Assembly (NCBI RefSeq): GCF_014490035.1
Contig: NZ_CP061008.1
Location: 4,898,001 to 4,962,000 of the forward strand
Length of the DNA stretch: 64,000 bases
DNA from: Achromobacter xylosoxidans
GTDB taxonomy: Bacteria; Pseudomonadota; Gammaproteobacteria; Burkholderiales; Burkholderiaceae_B
Direction of reading: 5' to 3'
The notes beneath the pieces are model-generated. The model was not told the origin of the DNA, searched no databases, and saw only the letters and a program-made list of their open reading frames with translations. Positions 33,554-42,364 of the stretch are shown in pieces (the stretch's first letter is position 1; each line of letters starts with the position of its first letter). A program made the translations under genes and the position numbers.

Positions 33554-35374
33554 CTACTTGCGCGCCGCGGCCTTCTTGGCGGATTTCGCCGCCGTGCCGG
33601 CCTTCTTCACCGCTTTCTTCACCGCCTTCTTGGCCGCCGCGGTCTTGCCTGCGCTGCGCTTGGCCGCGGATGCCTTCACCGTCTGGCCCTTACCGGCCTT
33701 CGGGCCCGAACGCACCAGCTCGCCAGCCTTCCAGGCCTCGACGTACTCGGTCGCGGCTTCGACCATGTGCTTGCCGATCTTGGCGTAGTCGCCGTCGTCC
33801 AGGTTCGCCAGCGACACGCGGATCGACCAGGGCGGGCCGCCAAAGCCGCCGCCGTCCATCAGCACCACGCCGGATTTTTCCGCCAGGCGGAACAGGAAGT
33901 CGACCGGCTCGTAGTTGGACATCATGTACTTGCAGAACGCGTCCCCGTACGTGATCTTGGCCCAGACCATGAAATCCAGCTCGACGTAGTACCAGGCGCG
34001 CATCGGGTCTTCGGGCGGCATCGGTATGCCCAGGCCGCGCCACAAGGCATCGCGGCGCGCACGTACGATCTTCATCGTCAGGTGCTTGTACGAGTCCTTC
34101 AGATCCATCAGGTGCGACAGCGCGAAGAACCCCATCTGCACCTGCTGCGGCAAGGACAGGCCCGCGGTGTGGTTCAGCGCGACGTTGCGGCTGTCGGCCA
34201 CCAGCCGGTCTATGAACTTGAGCTTTTCGGGCTCCATCGTCATGGCGCCGTAGCGCTTGTTCAGGCGCTGTTTCCAGGACGCGGGCAGTTCGGCGATGCG
34301 GCGGTCCATGGTGTTCTTTTCATGGGTCGCGATCACGCCCAGGCGCCATCCCGTGCAGCCGAAGTTCTTCGAGAACGAGTACACGCATATGGTGTTGTGC
34401 GGCACTTCGGCCATCAGCGAGCGGAAGTTCGGCACGAAGGTGCCGTACACGTCGTCCGTCACCAGCACCAGATCCGGGTTCTTGCGGATGAGGCGCACGA
34501 TCTGCTTCATCTCGACCGGGCTGAACGCCACCGACGGCGGATTGCTGGGGTTGACCGTGACCGCCAGCTTGATCTTGGGATTTTCCAGCTTGGCGATTTC
34601 AGACGCCGGATAGTGCCAATCATGGGTGCCGTCGGCCCGCAGGCTGCTGGCGTTGATCGGCACGATCTTGAACTGGAAGCGCTCCAGATGCGAGATCTCG
34701 ATATAGGGCGTGAAGGTCGGCAGGAACAGCGCGATGGTGTCGCCCTGCTTGAGCAGGCCGTTCTGCATCAGCGAATCGAAGATGTAGCACATGGCCGCCG
34801 TGCCGCCTTCGACCGGGAACAGGTCGAACTTGCCCTTGGGCGGACGGCCGTCGCACATTTCCTTGATCAGGTAGTCGTGCACGATCTGTTCAAGATGGAC
34901 CAGCGCGCGCGGCGGCACGGGATAGTTGTCGCCGATGATGCTGTCCGTCAGCTCATGGACCCACGCGTCGGGGTCGAAACCCTTGACCTTGACGCCATAC
35001 TCCAGCACGCCGACCAGGAAATCGTAGCCGTCCATGCCTTTGTGCTTGGCCAGGAACTTGCGCATCCGGTCGGCGCAGCCCTTCTTGGCCGGCATGCCTG
35101 CCAGGATGGACTCGTCGCGCACGCGGCGCGCTTCCTTCATTGCGAACTGGCCCATCAGGAAGAAGGCGTCGCGCGGTTCGGTGGCGATCCAGTTCGGGTT
35201 GCCGCGGCCCGCGTTCAACATGGTGATGGCGGCGGTGTGCTGGTTGTCCTTGGCCAGCGTGATCAGATAGTCCTTGAGTTCAAACGGAGAAAGCTGTTCG
35301 AGGTCGCGCTGGCGCGAGCGGGTGGTTTTCAAGGCCGAAGCCAGGCTGACGGTAAGAGGCGTGGTGGAAGCCAT
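33554..35374 (-). CDS. aspD: Aspartate 4-decarboxylase / aminotransferase with a Lys-Ala-rich C-terminal tail
   Basis: PLP enzyme of fold type I that removes the beta-carboxyl of aspartate to give alanine and CO2, with side transaminase activity. The substrate loop NPSNPPSVAFSP near 275, the cofactor lysine in YSFSKNFGCTGWRLG near 330 and LVTDDVYGTFVPNFRSL near 300 are clear. It has 606 residues, against about 530-545 remembered for the family; the excess is a tail of about 48 residues (bases 33557-33700) with 15 Lys and 2 Arg among Ala, like histone H1/AlgP tails. It stands between two AspT-type antiporters, so decarboxylation and exchange should build a proton gradient or acid resistance. 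Confidence 0.92.
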   Translation of the reverse strand: MASTTPLTVSLASALKTTRSRQRDLEQLSPFELKDYLITLAKDNQHTAAITMLNAGRGNPNWIATEPRDAFFLMGQFAMKEARRVRDESILAGMPAKKGCADRMRKFLAKHKGMDGYDFLVGVLEYGVKVKGFDPDAWVHELTDSIIGDNYPVPPRALVHLEQIVHDYLIKEMCDGRPPKGKFDLFPVEGGTAAMCYIFDSLMQNGLLKQGDTIALFLPTFTPYIEISHLERFQFKIVPINASSLRADGTHDWHYPASEIAKLENPKIKLAVTVNPSNPPSVAFSPVEMKQIVRLIRKNPDLVLVTDDVYGTFVPNFRSLMAEVPHNTICVYSFSKNFGCTGWRLGVIATHEKNTMDRRIAELPASWKQRLNKRYGAMTMEPEKLKFIDRLVADSRNVALNHTAGLSLPQQVQMGFFALSHLMDLKDSYKHLTMKIVRARRDALWRGLGIPMPPEDPMRAWYYVELDFMVWAKITYGDAFCKYMMSNYEPVDFLFRLAEKSGVVLMDGGGFGGPPWSIRVSLANLDDGDYAKIGKHMVEAATEYVEAWKAGELVRSGPKAGKGQTVKASAAKRSAGKTAAAKKAVKKAVKKAGTAAKSAKKAAARK

Positions 35375-35439
35375 TGTTCAGTACTCCTGGTTTGCATGGT
35401 GACAGGCGCTGGACGTCGCCGGCCGGGCCGGCGCGCTTG

Positions 35440-35478
35440 CAAAACGCCCCGCAAGCACGGGGCTTGCGAGGCGTTTTG
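35440..35478. repeat. 17-bp inverted repeat between aspT and aspD
   Basis: CAAAACGCCCCGCAAGC and GCTTGCGAGGCGTTTTG pair at 16 of 17 positions around a 5-base loop. It begins directly after the aspT stop codon. It could be a weak terminator or an RNA-processing hairpin that protects the aspT message and changes the aspD:aspT ratio. Confidence 0.7.
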
Positions 35479-37170
35479 CTAGGACATGAGCATGACGATG
35501 ACAATCCCCCAAATGATGAGCAGGGTATTGCCGATGGCGTAAGGAACCGTGTAGCCCAGGGCGGGCACCTGGCTCTTTGCCGTTTCGGTGATCTGGCCGA
35601 TGGCCGCGGTGGTGGTCCGGGCTCCGGCGCAGACTCCCAATGCAATGGCGGGATGGAACTTGAATACATACCGCGCAATGTATACGCCCACGATCATCGG
35701 CACGCTGGTGGCGATGATGCCCGCGATGAAGAGCTTGGCGCCCAGTTGCTGGAAGCCCAGCACGAATCCCGGTCCTGACGATATGCCCACGACCGCAACG
35801 AATGTCGTCAGCCCCACCGATGTCAGGAACCAGTGCACCGGTTCCGGCACCCGGCCGAAGGTCGGATGCACCGAGCGCAGATAGCCGAAGATCAGGCCGG
35901 AAATCAACGCGCCGCCGGAGGTCGACAAGGTGACGGGAACGCCGCCCACGGTCAGCACCAGCGAGCCGAACAGGCCGCCGAGCAGGATGCCGAAACCGAC
36001 GAAGACCATGTCGGTCTGGCTGGTGGCGCGGTCGACGTAGCCCAGCTTGCCCACCACGCGCTCGACGTCGCGCTTGGCGCCCAGCACGAACAGGCGGTCG
36101 CCGCGGTCCAGCTTCAGCCCCCAGTTGATCGGCATGTCGTGGCCGCCGCGCACGACCTTGCGCAGGAACACGCCGCGGCCCAGTTCACGGCCGACTTCGC
36201 TGTCCGCGATTTCCTTGATGGTCTTGCCGGCAATGTTCTTATTGGTCAGCACGACCTCGACGACCTCGGCGGGCATGCTGATGAGGTCGCGGTCCTCGAC
36301 CTCGGTGCCGATGATGCCGGCGGCCTGGGTGACCAGCGCGTCATGCCGGCCGGTAATGCCTAACACGTCGCCCTGCTGCAACACCGTCTTGCCATCGCTG
36401 TCGATGACCTGGTCGCCGCGCCGGATGCGCTCCACGAACACGCGGGCCTCGACGAAGCGGGACTCCAGCTCTCCCACCGTCTTGCCGGCGAACTCGGCGT
36501 TGTCCAGCTTGTAGGCGCGCGCGATGAACTTGCGATAACCGGACAGCTCCATCGAGTCGGCGCCGCCGGACATCTTGGCTTCGTATTCCTGGCACTCCTT
36601 GACGATGTCCACGCGCATCAGCTTCGGCCCCAGCGAGGCCAGCAGCCAGGCGCTTCCGACCGTGCCGAAGATGTAGCAGACCGCGTAGGCGACAGGAATG
36701 CTGTCGATCCATTTCTTTTTGGTGGCTGCGTCTATGCCCAGGCCGTTGATGGTGTCCGTCGCCACGCCCATGACCGCGGAAATGGTTTGGGCTCCGGACA
36801 ACAAGCCTGCGCCAGTGCCGGCATCGAAGCCGAAGCCTACGGCTGTCGCCCATGTCACCAGCAGGCAGATCACGCACAGAATGACGGCGAAGATGACCTG
36901 CGGCAGGCCATCGCTTTTCATACCCCGGAAGAACTGCGGTCCGACGCCGTAACCCAGACCGAAGAGAAAGAGCAGGAAGAAGACCTGCTTGAGGACGGGA
37001 GCGATCGTGATGTTTAGCTGCCCCACCAGCACGCCTACCAGCAGCGTTCCGGTCACGGCTCCCAGATTGAATCCGAAAATCTTCTTGGCGCCTATCCAGT
37101 ACCCGAGACCGAGGGTAAGGAATATCGCAAGTTCCGGATATTTTCGCAGAGTGTCAAAGAACCATTCCAT
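35479..37170 (-). CDS. aspT: Aspartate:alanine antiporter AspT
   Basis: Electrogenic exchanger of aspartate for alanine in the inner membrane, 563 residues. Helical blocks at about 10-185 and 375-563 flank two RCK-C domains. Segments such as FLLFLFGLGYGVGPQFFRG near 65, GAQTISAVMGVATD near 125 and GVCAGARTTTAAIGQITETAK near 525 are characteristic. The ATG at 37170 is used because AAGGAG stands before it; the longer frame is unlikely. First gene of the aspT-aspD-antiporter cluster, a metabolic cycle like that described in Tetragenococcus. Confidence 0.9.
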   Translation of the reverse strand: MEWFFDTLRKYPELAIFLTLGLGYWIGAKKIFGFNLGAVTGTLLVGVLVGQLNITIAPVLKQVFFLLFLFGLGYGVGPQFFRGMKSDGLPQVIFAVILCVICLLVTWATAVGFGFDAGTGAGLLSGAQTISAVMGVATDTINGLGIDAATKKKWIDSIPVAYAVCYIFGTVGSAWLLASLGPKLMRVDIVKECQEYEAKMSGGADSMELSGYRKFIARAYKLDNAEFAGKTVGELESRFVEARVFVERIRRGDQVIDSDGKTVLQQGDVLGITGRHDALVTQAAGIIGTEVEDRDLISMPAEVVEVVLTNKNIAGKTIKEIADSEVGRELGRGVFLRKVVRGGHDMPINWGLKLDRGDRLFVLGAKRDVERVVGKLGYVDRATSQTDMVFVGFGILLGGLFGSLVLTVGGVPVTLSTSGGALISGLIFGYLRSVHPTFGRVPEPVHWFLTSVGLTTFVAVVGISSGPGFVLGFQQLGAKLFIAGIIATSVPMIVGVYIARYVFKFHPAIALGVCAGARTTTAAIGQITETAKSQVPALGYTVPYAIGNTLLIIWGIVIVMLMS

Positions 37171-37307
37171 CCCGAATCTCCTTCGTTCTGTACAGGTCAA
37201 GCACTTGCGCGTATCTAGCTGCGCGCGGAACACATTATCAGAATCTTTCGAGAAATCAAAAGATTTGGAACACTGAAATCACAAGATGTGTAGTCCTCGC
37301 GTCGAAA

Positions 37308-37341
37308 AATAAAAAAGCCCGCCAGCGCAAAGCTGGCGGGC
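37308..37341 (-). terminator. Rho-independent terminator of etfBA
   Basis: GCCCGCCAGC pairs with GCTGGCGGGC around GCAAA; on the minus strand it is followed by TTTTTTATTTTT. It is 26 bases past the etfA stop codon. Confidence 0.92.
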
Positions 37342-37367
37342 CCTTCAAATACAACAGCGCGTAAGGC

Positions 37368-38297
37368 TTACAGCGCGCCGGTCAGTTCGGGCACGACCTG
37401 GAACAGATCGCCCACCAGGCCATAATCGGCCACGCCGAAGATCGGCGCTTCCGGATCCTTGTTGATGGCGACGATGACCTTCGAATCCTTCATGCCGGCC
37501 AAGTGCTGGATGGCACCCGAGATACCAACCGCCACATACAGCTGCGGCGCGACGATCTTGCCGGTCTGACCGACTTGCCAGTCGTTAGGCGCGTAGCCGG
37601 CGTCGACCGCGGCGCGCGAGGCGCCCAGCGCCGCGCCCAGCTTGTCGGCCAGCGGATCCAGGATCTTGAAGTTCTCGGCGCTGCCCAGGCCGCGGCCGCC
37701 GGAGACGACGACGCGCGCGCCGGCCAGTTCCGGACGGTCGCTCTTGGCGACTTCGCGGCCCACGAAGGTGGACAGGCCCGAATCGGCCACGGCGGCGACT
37801 TCTTCCACCGCACCCGAACCGCCCTGCGCGGCCACGGCGTCAAAGCCGGTGGTGCGCACGGTGATGACCTTGACGGCGTCGGCCGACTGCACGGTGGCAA
37901 TGGCGTTGCCGGCGTAGATCGGGCGCTGGAAGGTGTCGGCCGATTCCACGCCGATGATGTCGGAGATCTGCGCCACGTCCAGCTTGGCGGCCACACGCGG
38001 GGCCACGTTCTTGCCCGAGGCGGTCGCGGGGAACAGGATGTGGCTGTAGCCCGAGGCCACAGCCAGTACCTGGGCGGCGACGTTCTCGGCCAGGCCGTCG
38101 GCCAGTTGCGGCGCGTCGGCCAGCAGGACCTTGGCGACGCCCGCGGCGGCGGCGGCCTGGTCGGCCACGGCGCGCGCGTTGGCGCCGGCGACCAGCACGT
38201 GCACGTCGCCTCCGATCTTGGCGGCGGCGGCGACGGCGTTCAGGGTTGCGCCCTTGAGCTGGGCGTTATCGTGTTCGGCAATAACCAGCGTCGTCAT
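37368..38297 (-). CDS. etfA: Electron transfer flavoprotein alpha subunit
   Basis: FAD-binding subunit of ETF, which takes electrons from acyl-CoA dehydrogenases and passes them to ETF:ubiquinone oxidoreductase. The 309 residues have the C-terminal FAD motif [20 protein letters not shown] near 200, [25 protein letters not shown] near 250 (ends quoted) and [20 protein letters not shown] near 285. The ATG at 38297 begins two bases after the etfB stop, so translation is coupled. Confidence 0.96.
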   Translation of the reverse strand: MTTLVIAEHDNAQLKGATLNAVAAAAKIGGDVHVLVAGANARAVADQAAAAAGVAKVLLADAPQLADGLAENVAAQVLAVASGYSHILFPATASGKNVAPRVAAKLDVAQISDIIGVESADTFQRPIYAGNAIATVQSADAVKVITVRTTGFDAVAAQGGSGAVEEVAAVADSGLSTFVGREVAKSDRPELAGARVVVSGGRGLGSAENFKILDPLADKLGAALGASRAAVDAGYAPNDWQVGQTGKIVAPQLYVAVGISGAIQHLAGMKDSKVIVAINKDPEAPIFGVADYGLVGDLFQVVPELTGAL

Positions 38298-38299
38298 GT

Positions 38300-39049
38300 T
38301 CAGACCACCTTCGCTTCGTTCTTGAGTTTGTCCACCAGGGCCGCGACATCGGCCACCTTGATGCCGGCCTTGCGAGCGGGCGGCTCGCTGACCTTCAGCG
38401 TCTTCAGGCGCGGCGCGGCGTCCACACCCAGTTCTTCCGGCGTGACGGTGTCCAGCTGCTTCTTCTTGGCCTTCATGATGTTGGGCAGCGTGACGTAGCG
38501 CGGCTCGTTCAGGCGCAGGTCGGTGGTGACGATGGCGGGCAGCTTGAGCGTCAGCGTTTCCAGGCCGCCGTCGACTTCGCGCGTGACCGTGACCTTGCCG
38601 TCGGCCAGCTCGACCTTGCTGGCGAACGTGGCTTGCGGCCAGTCCAGCAGCGCGGCCAGCATCTGGCCGGTCTGGTTGGCATCGTCGTCGATAGCTTGCT
38701 TGCCCAGGATCACCAGCTGCGGCTGTTCCTTGTCGACCAGCGCCTTCAGCAGCTTGGCCACGGCCAGCGGCTGCAGTTCGGCATCGGTCTGGACCAGCAC
38801 GCCGCGGTCGGCGCCGATGGCCATGGCCGTGCGCAGCGTTTCCTGGCATTGCGCAACGCCGCAAGAAACCGCCACGACTTCAGCCACGGCGCCCTTTTCC
38901 TTCAGGCGGGTCGCTTCTTCGACGGCGATTTCGTCAAAGGGGTTCATGGACATCTTCACATTGGCGATATCCACGCCGGTTTGATCAGACTTGACGCGCA
39001 CCTTGACGTTGTAGTCAACGACGCGTTTGACAGGTACCAAAACCTTCAT
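38300..39049 (-). CDS. etfB: Electron transfer flavoprotein beta subunit
   Basis: AMP-binding partner of EtfA. The 249-residue protein starts [20 protein letters not shown] and shows [17 protein letters not shown] near 35, [20 protein letters not shown] near 120 and [14 protein letters not shown] near 190, all family signatures. It follows the deacetylase-family gene by 71 bases on the same strand, enough for a separate promoter. Confidence 0.96.
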   Translation of the reverse strand: MKVLVPVKRVVDYNVKVRVKSDQTGVDIANVKMSMNPFDEIAVEEATRLKEKGAVAEVVAVSCGVAQCQETLRTAMAIGADRGVLVQTDAELQPLAVAKLLKALVDKEQPQLVILGKQAIDDDANQTGQMLAALLDWPQATFASKVELADGKVTVTREVDGGLETLTLKLPAIVTTDLRLNEPRYVTLPNIMKAKKKQLDTVTPEELGVDAAPRLKTLKVSEPPARKAGIKVADVAALVDKLKNEAKVV

Positions 39050-39120
39050 CCCGCTGCCTCCAAATGGAAAATAATTACCCGGCATGCGCCGGGATCGCAT
39101 TGCACAATTTTTTCTCGATT

Positions 39121-40035
39121 CTACAGCTTCGCCAGCGCTCGTATATGGGCGACCACGCTGCGGCCCAGGGCGGACAAGTTGTAACCGCCTTCCAGCGTGC
39201 TGACGATGCGCCCCTGGCAGTGGCGCTCGGCCACCTCCACGAGCTGTTCTGTTATCCAGGCGTAATCGGCCTCGACCAGGCCCATCTGGCCCATGTCGTC
39301 CTCGCGGTGCGCGTCGAAACCGGCCGATACCAGGATCAGCTCGGGCCGGTGCGCTTCCAGCGCCGGCAGCCAGGTATCGGTGACGATGGCCCTGACCGCG
39401 GCCCCGCCGGTATACGCGGCCACGGGCACGTTCAGCATGTTCGAAGCGGGATTCTCGGCGCCGCTATTGGGAAAGAACGGGTGCTGGAAGAAGCTGCACA
39501 TCAGCACGCGGTCGTTGCCGGCGAAGATGTCTTCGGTGCCGTTGCCGTGGTGCACGTCGAAATCGACGATGGCGACCCGCGACAGGCCGTGGAAGTCCAG
39601 CGCATGCTGCGCCGCAATAGCGACGTTGTTCAGAAAGCAGAATCCCATGGCCTGGGAACGGCAGGCGTGATGCCCTGGGGGCCTCACCGCGCAGAAGGCC
39701 GTGCGGGCCTCTCCGCCCATCACCGCGTCCACCGCGGCCACCCCTGCCCCAGCCGCGTAAAGCGCGGCTTCGTAGGTGTGGGGGTTCATCAGCGTATCCG
39801 GATCGATAGGGAAATACCCTTGCTCCGGTGTATGTTCGCGCAAACTGTTCAGATACTGGACAGTGTGCACCCGCAATATGTCATGGCGGGATGCCTGCGG
39901 CGCCTGGCGGTCGTCCAGGTAAGGCATCAAGCCGCTGGCCAGCAACTGGTCTGAAATGGCGTCCAGCCTCTGGGGGCTTTCGGGATGCCAACTGCCCATT
40001 TCATGCAGGCGGCATGCCGGGTGGGTAAGATACAT
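39121..40035 (-). CDS. Histone deacetylase family protein (acetoin utilisation / acetylpolyamine hydrolase type)
   Basis: Zinc-dependent deacetylase of the arginase-deacetylase fold; bacterial members act on acetylpolyamines or other acetylated small molecules, or acetyl-lysine. The 304 residues have all active-site motifs: [20 protein letters not shown] near 130, the metal ligands of [15 protein letters not shown] near 170, [11 protein letters not shown] near 245 and LEGGYN near 285. The ATG at 40035 is chosen because GGAG stands 5-8 bases before it; the ATG at 40044 lacks a ribosome site. It diverges from mltB with only 19 bases between starts. Confidence 0.9.
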   Translation of the reverse strand: MYLTHPACRLHEMGSWHPESPQRLDAISDQLLASGLMPYLDDRQAPQASRHDILRVHTVQYLNSLREHTPEQGYFPIDPDTLMNPHTYEAALYAAGAGVAAVDAVMGGEARTAFCAVRPPGHHACRSQAMGFCFLNNVAIAAQHALDFHGLSRVAIVDFDVHHGNGTEDIFAGNDRVLMCSFFQHPFFPNSGAENPASNMLNVPVAAYTGGAAVRAIVTDTWLPALEAHRPELILVSAGFDAHREDDMGQMGLVEADYAWITEQLVEVAERHCQGRIVSTLEGGYNLSALGRSVVAHIRALAKL

Positions 40036-40054
40036 GGTCTCCATAAGGAAGATT

Positions 40055-41209
40055 ATGTTCATCTGTCGGCGATTACTGCAACTCGGAACGCTCTCCGCCC
40101 TGCTGGCGGGCTGCTCCACCACCGCCCCCTCTGCACCCAACACCGTCGCCGGCCAGCCGGCTGCCGAATCAACCCCGGCCCCCATCCGCATCGGACCCAG
40201 TGCGCCGACACCTGGATCCGAACTGGCGGACGACGCTCCCGCCGCGCTGGCCGCCAATGGCACGTTGCGGCCTGAAGTCCGCACTTTCGTGGAAAACCTG
40301 GCCACCGAGCGCCAGCTGCCGCTGGACCCCATGGTCGCCGCGCTGGCCGGGTCGCGCTACAACGCCACCGTCGCGCGCCTGATCGCGCCGTCGCCCCCGG
40401 GCAAAAAGATCTGGCGCAGCTGGCTGACCTACCGCTCGCGCTTTGTCGAACCCAAGCGCATCGGCTGGGGCGTGGAGTTCTACAACGAGAACCGCGACCT
40501 GCTCAATCAGGCGGCGCAGCGCTTCGGCGTGCCGGCGCCGGTGATCGCGTCCATCATCGGCGTGGAAACGCTGTACGGCCGTAATATGGGCAATTTCCGC
40601 GTGCTGGATGCGCTGACCACGCTGGCCTTCGACTATCCGGACCCCGCCAAACCCGAGCGCGCCACCATGTTCCGCGGCCAACTCGCCGACTTCCTGACCC
40701 TGGTCATGAAAGACAAGCTGGACCTGGAAACCCGCGGCTCGTACGCGGGCGCCATCGGCATGCCCCAGTTCATGCCCACCAGCGTCATGCATTACGCGGT
40801 GGACGGCGACGACAACGGCCACATCGACCTGAGCAACAACACCCGTGACGCCATCATGTCCGTGGGCAGCTTCCTGTCGCAGCACGGCTGGCAGCGCGGC
40901 CTGCCGGTGTTCGCTCCGGTGGTGCTGCCCGCAGATCCCGCGCCCCTGGTCGACGGCGGACTGGAACCCAAGCAAAGCTGGGGCACGCTCACCGCGGCCG
41001 GCGCCCGCCTGCAGCCTGGCGCATCGGCCGCGGGCTGGGGCAGCCAGCCGCTGGGCGTGGTCGACCTGGTCGAGGAAGCCCGGGGCACGGCGCAATACCG
41101 CGTCGGCACGCCCAACTTCTTCGCGCTCACCAAGTACAACCGCAGCTACTTCTACGCGACCTCCGTGGCGGATCTGGCAAGCGAGATCGAAGCGCGCGTG
41201 GGCCGCTGA
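40055..41209 (+). CDS. mltB: Lytic murein transglycosylase B, lipoprotein
   Basis: Outer-membrane peptidoglycan-cleaving enzyme, 384 residues. The signal peptide ends in the lipobox LLAGC (Cys near 17), followed by a Ser/Thr/Pro-rich linker to about 60. The catalytic glutamate is in SIIGVETLYGRNMGNFRVLD near 170, and YAGAIGMPQFMPTSVMHYAVD near 230 and DGDDNGHIDL are the other SLT-family motifs. It converges with a cyclase-family gene; a shared hairpin lies between. Confidence 0.92.
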   Translation: MFICRRLLQLGTLSALLAGCSTTAPSAPNTVAGQPAAESTPAPIRIGPSAPTPGSELADDAPAALAANGTLRPEVRTFVENLATERQLPLDPMVAALAGSRYNATVARLIAPSPPGKKIWRSWLTYRSRFVEPKRIGWGVEFYNENRDLLNQAAQRFGVPAPVIASIIGVETLYGRNMGNFRVLDALTTLAFDYPDPAKPERATMFRGQLADFLTLVMKDKLDLETRGSYAGAIGMPQFMPTSVMHYAVDGDDNGHIDLSNNTRDAIMSVGSFLSQHGWQRGLPVFAPVVLPADPAPLVDGGLEPKQSWGTLTAAGARLQPGASAAGWGSQPLGVVDLVEEARGTAQYRVGTPNFFALTKYNRSYFYATSVADLASEIEARVGR

Positions 41210-41219
41210 CGGCCCTGGG

Positions 41220-41242
41220 ACCGCGGCGCCAAGCGCCGCGGT
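41220..41242. terminator. Shared terminator-like hairpin after mltB
   Basis: ACCGCGGCGC-CAA-GCGCCGCGGT is a perfect 10-bp stem between the convergent stop codons of mltB and the cyclase-family gene. Only a short CTGCTTT follows. Confidence 0.7.
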
Positions 41243-41247
41243 CTGCT

Positions 41248-42297
41248 TTACACCGTCGCGACGGGCGTCACGGGCGAACCCACGGCGCCAGGCAGGTTCA
41301 GCGGCGGCGCCGTCAGCAGGAAGCGGCTGCGGCCGTTGGCCGTGAGCCAGCGCGCAAGCGCCCCCAGGTACCACATCTCGCCTATCGGCAGGCCCAGCTT
41401 GAAGATGCAGTGGTGGTGCAAGGGCAACGCCGCGCAGCAGGCATTGGGCTTCTGCGTGGGATAGATTTCCAGCGCGTGGTTGTCCGAAGCCATGGCCGCC
41501 ACCTTCGAGTCGGTGATCCACTGCAGCAGCTTCTCGTCGCTGCCGTCCAGGCCGGCGCAGATCTCGTGCAACGTATGGGGATCCGGCTCGCGGTTCTTTT
41601 CCAGCAGGGCGTCGCCGAATTCCGTATGGAACAGCACGATATCGCCCTGCTCGATCTCGATCCGGTCTGCTTCCAGGATGCGCATCAGATCGTCGTAGCC
41701 GACCGACTTCTGCTCCCGGCCGTAATGGCGCGCCAGGTCAACCATCACGCCCCGAGTCTGAAGGCAGGATTCGGCCAGTTGGGTGATGTCCAGCTTCTTG
41801 GCGTTGGAGGCCGGCCCCTGACCCAGGTCGGTCTTGGCGTAGCCATTGTCCACGTCGTAGTCCACCGGCCCCACCACGTGCTCATTGGGCCGGTAGCCGT
41901 TGTAGTAGACGCGCTCGGGCAGGCCGTCGCCGTTGGCGTCGAACAGTGCGCCCACGTGAGCCAGCGAATCCCATTGCGTCGAATACTGCAAGCTCATTTC
42001 GACGATGTCATCGCTGAGCACGTCGACGCAGCCGGGGCGCAGGCGCCCCAGCGGAAAATTCAGATACTGGTCGCCGTCCCTCTCGGTAGGCCGCAGCTTG
42101 GGCGGATGACGCCGCACGTTCACGCCGTTGCCGCCCGGGTAATCCAGCGGCAGCGACAGGCAAAAGCTCAGTCCTTCGCGGACTTCCCGCATGCCGCTCA
42201 GCACGTTCGCGGGGGTGATGTAATTCAGGCAGCCTCGCTGGTCGTCAGGCCCGAAATCTCCCCAGTTCGATCCCTCAGGACGGTTCTTCCATCTCAT
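41248..42297 (-). CDS. Cyclase-family protein (kynurenine formamidase-like hydrolase)
   Basis: A 349-residue member of the cyclase family (PF04199), metal-dependent amidases or lactone hydrolases. It shows QYSTQWDSLAHVGALFDANG near 105, in place of the classic HGGTHVDAP metal motif, then GVMVDLARHYG near 185 and ALPLHHHCIFKLGLPIGEMWYL near 300. Substrate not known; this longer variant is often found beside Bug receptors. The ATG at 42297 has AGGAG nine bases upstream. It diverges from an IclR-Bug pair that probably controls and feeds it. Confidence 0.82.
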   Translation of the reverse strand: MRWKNRPEGSNWGDFGPDDQRGCLNYITPANVLSGMREVREGLSFCLSLPLDYPGGNGVNVRRHPPKLRPTERDGDQYLNFPLGRLRPGCVDVLSDDIVEMSLQYSTQWDSLAHVGALFDANGDGLPERVYYNGYRPNEHVVGPVDYDVDNGYAKTDLGQGPASNAKKLDITQLAESCLQTRGVMVDLARHYGREQKSVGYDDLMRILEADRIEIEQGDIVLFHTEFGDALLEKNREPDPHTLHEICAGLDGSDEKLLQWITDSKVAAMASDNHALEIYPTQKPNACCAALPLHHHCIFKLGLPIGEMWYLGALARWLTANGRSRFLLTAPPLNLPGAVGSPVTPVATV

Positions 42298-42328
42298 GCG
42301 TTGCAACTCCTGGTCGATTGAATGCTGT

Positions 42329-42358
42329 TTGACATAAATTTATCACGTATAGGATACT
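42329..42358 (+). promoter_or_regulatory. Promoter/operator region between the cyclase and iclR genes
   Basis: TTGACA (42329-42334) and GATACT (42353-42358) are 18 bases apart. The perfect palindrome ATAAATTTAT (42334-42343) lies in the spacer, a likely operator for the IclR protein acting on both divergent genes. The -10 box is very close to the ATG at 42365, so a nearly leaderless message or a shifted promoter is possible. Confidence 0.5.
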
Positions 42359-42364
42359 AACATC

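Noticed and set aside
42329..42358. Confident assignment of a single promoter for iclR
   Set aside because: The boxes fit, but the -10 is too near the ATG and the palindrome overlaps the spacer, so it is kept only as a control region.
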